Origin: Steromphala cineraria
Lineage: Eukaryota; Mollusca; Gastropoda; Trochida; Trochidae
DNA: 64,000 nucleotides
NCBI GenBank assembly: GCA_916613615.1
Contig: OU744731.1
Location: forward strand, 58,844,289 to 58,908,288
Direction of reading: 5' to 3'
Shown here: piece after piece, positions 60,561-64,000 of the stretch
Layout: every line of letters begins with the position of its first letter
How positions within the stretch are numbered: the first letter of the stretch is position 1
The notes under the pieces: model-generated
The model's input: the letters and a program-made list of their open reading frames with translations, nothing else
Told to the model about the DNA's origin: nothing
Databases searched by the model: none
Translations under genes and position numbers: made by a program

Positions 60561-63500
60561 TAAAGATGCTACCATCTGCATGAAGAAAAGGTTTGTATCA
60601 GTCACATAAATAGAAAAAACAATATTTCTTAGCATGGTGAAGAATTGGGATTTATGTGATAAATATTCATATATGTAAATCATTCTCCCAACGTTTGTTT
60701 TAGACATTTTTTGTAAAATACCGATAATATGAGTTGACAGGAGAGAAAATCATCTCATTTTCACAGCCTGAAATATATTCTAAGGCGAAATGTGTGTTTC
60801 TGTTGCAAGCTATAGTATGTAAATGAGAAAGCTAGGCATTTACAAAGGTGTGTGACATTCAAGATTTCAAAATAACTTATCAATATCAATATATTGCGTT
60901 GAGTTGGTTTTAGGTGTTGGCACTACAAAGTTAAAAGAGTAAGTTAAAACGAGGGCATAAATTAGTATTAGATGTAGTTAAATATAGGGTATTTTGATTT
61001 CATTTTGATGGTAATGGAACTATTAACTCATTACTACAATGATGATTCACACGCTAAAATAACATTTGATAAACATCAACATTACGTTTTCAATATTGAT
61101 TCTTGAGAGTGTTTCATGGTTTCCCTGACTTATATTTAAGCTTCGTTTCGTTAAGTTTCGATGTTGAATATTTATCAAAGCTGGTAGAAATTCATTGATA
61201 TATTTATGCCTTGTCCATAAATTTGTCTCTGTTTAGTATAACAATTGAGTCAGAGCTTAACGTTATTGTTATCGACCTCGGGTCTATTGTATATAGATGA
61301 CATCTGGCACAGTAGAGCTATTAATTCTTAATGGAACATTATTAAAATTTTTTGGTAATACCTGGTGCTGAATATTCATTATTTGTTGATGATTTTTATG
61401 TCTAACGAATCGATGAACATATCTCTCATATCCCTCCATATAATAGTCTCTTAAAGGGGCAATGCCACATTTTTAGATAATGACAAAAGACATATGTTTC
61501 CGATTGCAAGGCAATGTTATAAGTACCAGAATCATTTCCTTTGTCCAGATACGCAATGCGAGTAAATTGGCATGGTCATATGAATAAAGAGTGTTCCCAG
61601 TGGTTTGTGCTTGACTATTTGTTCTACAACTTCTACAACTTCTACTACTACCACTTCTACTACTACTTAGTATTATTGGTTTGTGTAAGGAGATGTTTGA
61701 CGTTTTTATGTTTACAAATTTGGCATGAGCTCATGTTGATTAGGAACACTTTGATTTTGTTCTCAGAAACGTGCTTCTCAAGAAATGTTGAGTAAGGTTA
61801 CTAACTTTTAACCTTCATTGTTTCAGATCTGATACAAGAACATTGTCCAAATTTCAATTGCCAAATAAATCCTACTTTAAAGTTTATGGGAGCTACAGTA
61901 TGTTGAAAATGTTGAAATATCTAACTCAAACGTCATTGTAGGCATACATCGGTTGATATCTAAGTCTTTGGAAAACATATATACACATGAAAAATGACAT
62001 TATGTGAAGTATATATACGAAACAATAACAAAAAGATTACAGTCAGATATTCTTAACAATAAAAACAATACCAGACAAACTAACAATATAATGAGATGAA
62101 GTATGAAAGAGAGATAGATAGTGGTTTTAAACATAGGAGATTTTGCTTTTGATTTCATTTAACCAAATGGAGTTTAACAATGTATTGCAAATATTTCTAA
62201 TGTATTTGCACAACGTTTTACAAAACGTGAGGTTCTTATTCACACGAAGATGAGAAGACACTAATCCTTGAAAATCGATAACTAATTACCTCTATGCACT
62301 AATCTAATTGATCACCGCGGTTTAAGCGGATTCATGACATTTTTCTTTAGGTGTTAAAACCCGTGCTCTTGATAGAGGTATTCCACCAATCTATATTCCA
62401 TTTACACCAAACATGAAATAACTTTTATTAAAAAAAAAGAAGATTTTTCCTGATATAAGAGATGGTTGTTATATCAATGAAATTTGAGGTAATCTTTCTG
62501 TGTGATATATTACCATACACATGTACCTGAAGACTTCATTGAAATTATGTCATTTTTCCTTTTAGATTTATCTGATTTCTTCCCCAAATATTGATCGATG
62601 TCTGTAGTAAAAGAAAATAGATGACACTTATTTGGAAACTAACTCAACATTATGCTCGGGTCATTAACCCTTCCAAAAACTTAGTTATCTGTTTTAAAAA
62701 GATAAGTTGTGATGTTTTTTTCAAACAGCTTGGAGATTAATAGAGAGTGGGTTGGTGGATATTTTTTCCGAGCTTGACTACGTTTTTCATGCCTCCCACG
62801 CTTTTACAAACGAATCAAACGAACAATTCTTTTCAGGGAGAATCCTGACGGTGATGAAGTCAGCCGGAAGTAAGTTTGAAGGGAAGTTCGTTGTCTGAAT
62901 AAAGAAGATACATGTAACAAGTGTTCTAACATATTGGCTTGACATTTTCCTTTTTTAAATCCTTAGAATAAGAAAACCTCAAATGTTTCATTCATGTTTT
63001 GCTTTCAGAGAGAATATTAAAATTTGTCATATGTATGGTTTTTCTTATTACCATACTGTTCGTAATTTAATTATCTAAAACATTCTTTATTCAGAACCAT
63101 TTTTACTCAAGTCTAAGACAACTGAAAAAGCATGTTCGATTGACTTTGTGTTTGTTACATCAGAAAACAACTCACAGCGAAAACATTGTGGAAGAATTTC
63201 GGCATTTTAAATTGGAAAACGTAAATGTAAATCGGAAAACGTAACCTCTTCTTTCATCCAACATGCATAATCCATGATACGATTTGTATCCTATCGTCAT
63301 TCCAAATGGTGAAATACTTTTCATATTTGTACATTATTATTGCTGAGCGACTATTGTTGCAAGTTCAAGCATCAATCATTTCACTTTAAGATGGTTCACA
63401 AACTTTTTCCATAACAGTTAATTTTGTGTAACAACCTTACTTTCTCTCCGGTGATTAACATTTACATTTATGAATATTATAAGTTTATCTTTTGTTTTTA

Positions 63501-63608
63501 CTTTTGAGACTATTTGGTTAAAAAAAATTACCGTAATTTTGATGAAAGTAATTTTTAATTGAAACAGAGCAAAAAAAATAAATAAGAAATTTCAAATTTT
63601 GACCCATG

Positions 63609-64000
63609 TCTCTCTTTGAGAATCCAGAAGCATGTCTAATACTCTTCATATATCTGTACCTTAAAAGTCATCAAATTACAATATAATCTAAACATTCTAA
63701 CTATAAGATATTTTTGTAACCAATTCAAAATTTTCAAATTGTTGATATAACATAGGAAATCTTTTACTCCTTAACAAACAAAGCAGAAAAGTAGTTAAAT
63801 AGTCGTAGGTTAGAAACATTTATGCAAATAACTCCTATATGTAGTTAAATGATATCTTAAAAAGCCATTATAAATTTGAAAAATTGCTTTGCCACGTTTG
63901 ATATTTAATGAGATATGAAAATAATATCACTGTTCTGCTTATACAGTTGTGATCCTGAAACGACAAAAAGCTCATTCAAACTGCAAAATGTAACGGTAAA
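63609..64000. other. Unassigned AT-rich end of window
   Basis: After the end of homology to copy B there is no recognisable feature. It could be a further insertion or the edge of the duplicated tract. Confidence 0.4.

Larger units (their letters stand above)
52945..63608 (+). repeat. Segmental duplication copy C
   Basis: Collinear with B from 35745 (53748 here) through about 44063 (63600 here), after removing insertions private to C. It lacks the part of B between about 35833 and 36463, where a hairpin sits instead. Similarity to B stops abruptly at about 63608 (after TGACCCATGT). Downstream sequence to 64000 is unassigned. Confidence 0.8.

Overview
The window is AT-rich, intron- and repeat-like animal DNA with no bacterial-style gene packing. 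No intact host protein-coding gene can be recognised. The element types (a Penelope-like retroelement, non-LTR retrotransposons with a C-terminal zinc knuckle, MULE and Ginger-like relics, many MITEs, long hairpins) fit a marine invertebrate. A bivalve mollusc is my best guess, but that is inference from repeat style and not from a marker gene.

The backbone is a large tandem segmental duplication. Three long, partly degraded copies can be followed by eye: A (about 5281-13392 and 16210-20067), B (about 35657-52945) and C (about 52945-63608). A short 2.9 kb copy lies between A and B (about 19925-20067 plus 32907-35656). A weak older relic is at about 1285-1420. Anchors: 7970 = 40589 = 58415; 9436 = 41527; 16300 = 47390; 18121 = 51070. 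Because the copies share most of their length, each acts as an 'empty site' control, and most mobile insertions can be delimited to a few bases.

Region 13393-16209 (copy A only) holds a recent Penelope-like element with a reverse transcriptase broken by two stop codons. Its 3' end is duplicated upstream as a pseudo-LTR, a 43-bp inverted repeat marks its truncated 5' end, and a TA-flanked MITE follows it. Region 20068-32906 is a 12.8 kb insertion with terminal inverted repeats. Each end carries exactly six 32-bp CpG-rich palindromic repeats, placed 29 bp from the tip. Inside it is a Russian-doll nest: a 5'-truncated LINE, split by a 2,255-bp TA/TIR element, itself split by a 957-bp MULE-type element with a transposase relic. 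Other LINE pieces and an almost perfect 157-bp palindrome lie in the same element.

Copies B and C carry several insertions of about 0.5-1.3 kb absent from the sister copies. They include a 787-bp element with a 9-bp target duplication, a promoter- and polyA-bearing LTR-like piece, a Ginger-like transposase tail, and a set of unrelated insertions each carrying a long hairpin at one end. Several hairpin tips share a GCTCGCCAAAGGCTCG-like motif.

The duplicated unit contains short exon-like reading frames behind plausible splice acceptors, but they are broken differently in different copies. They may be remnants of a tandemly duplicated gene; I cannot name it.
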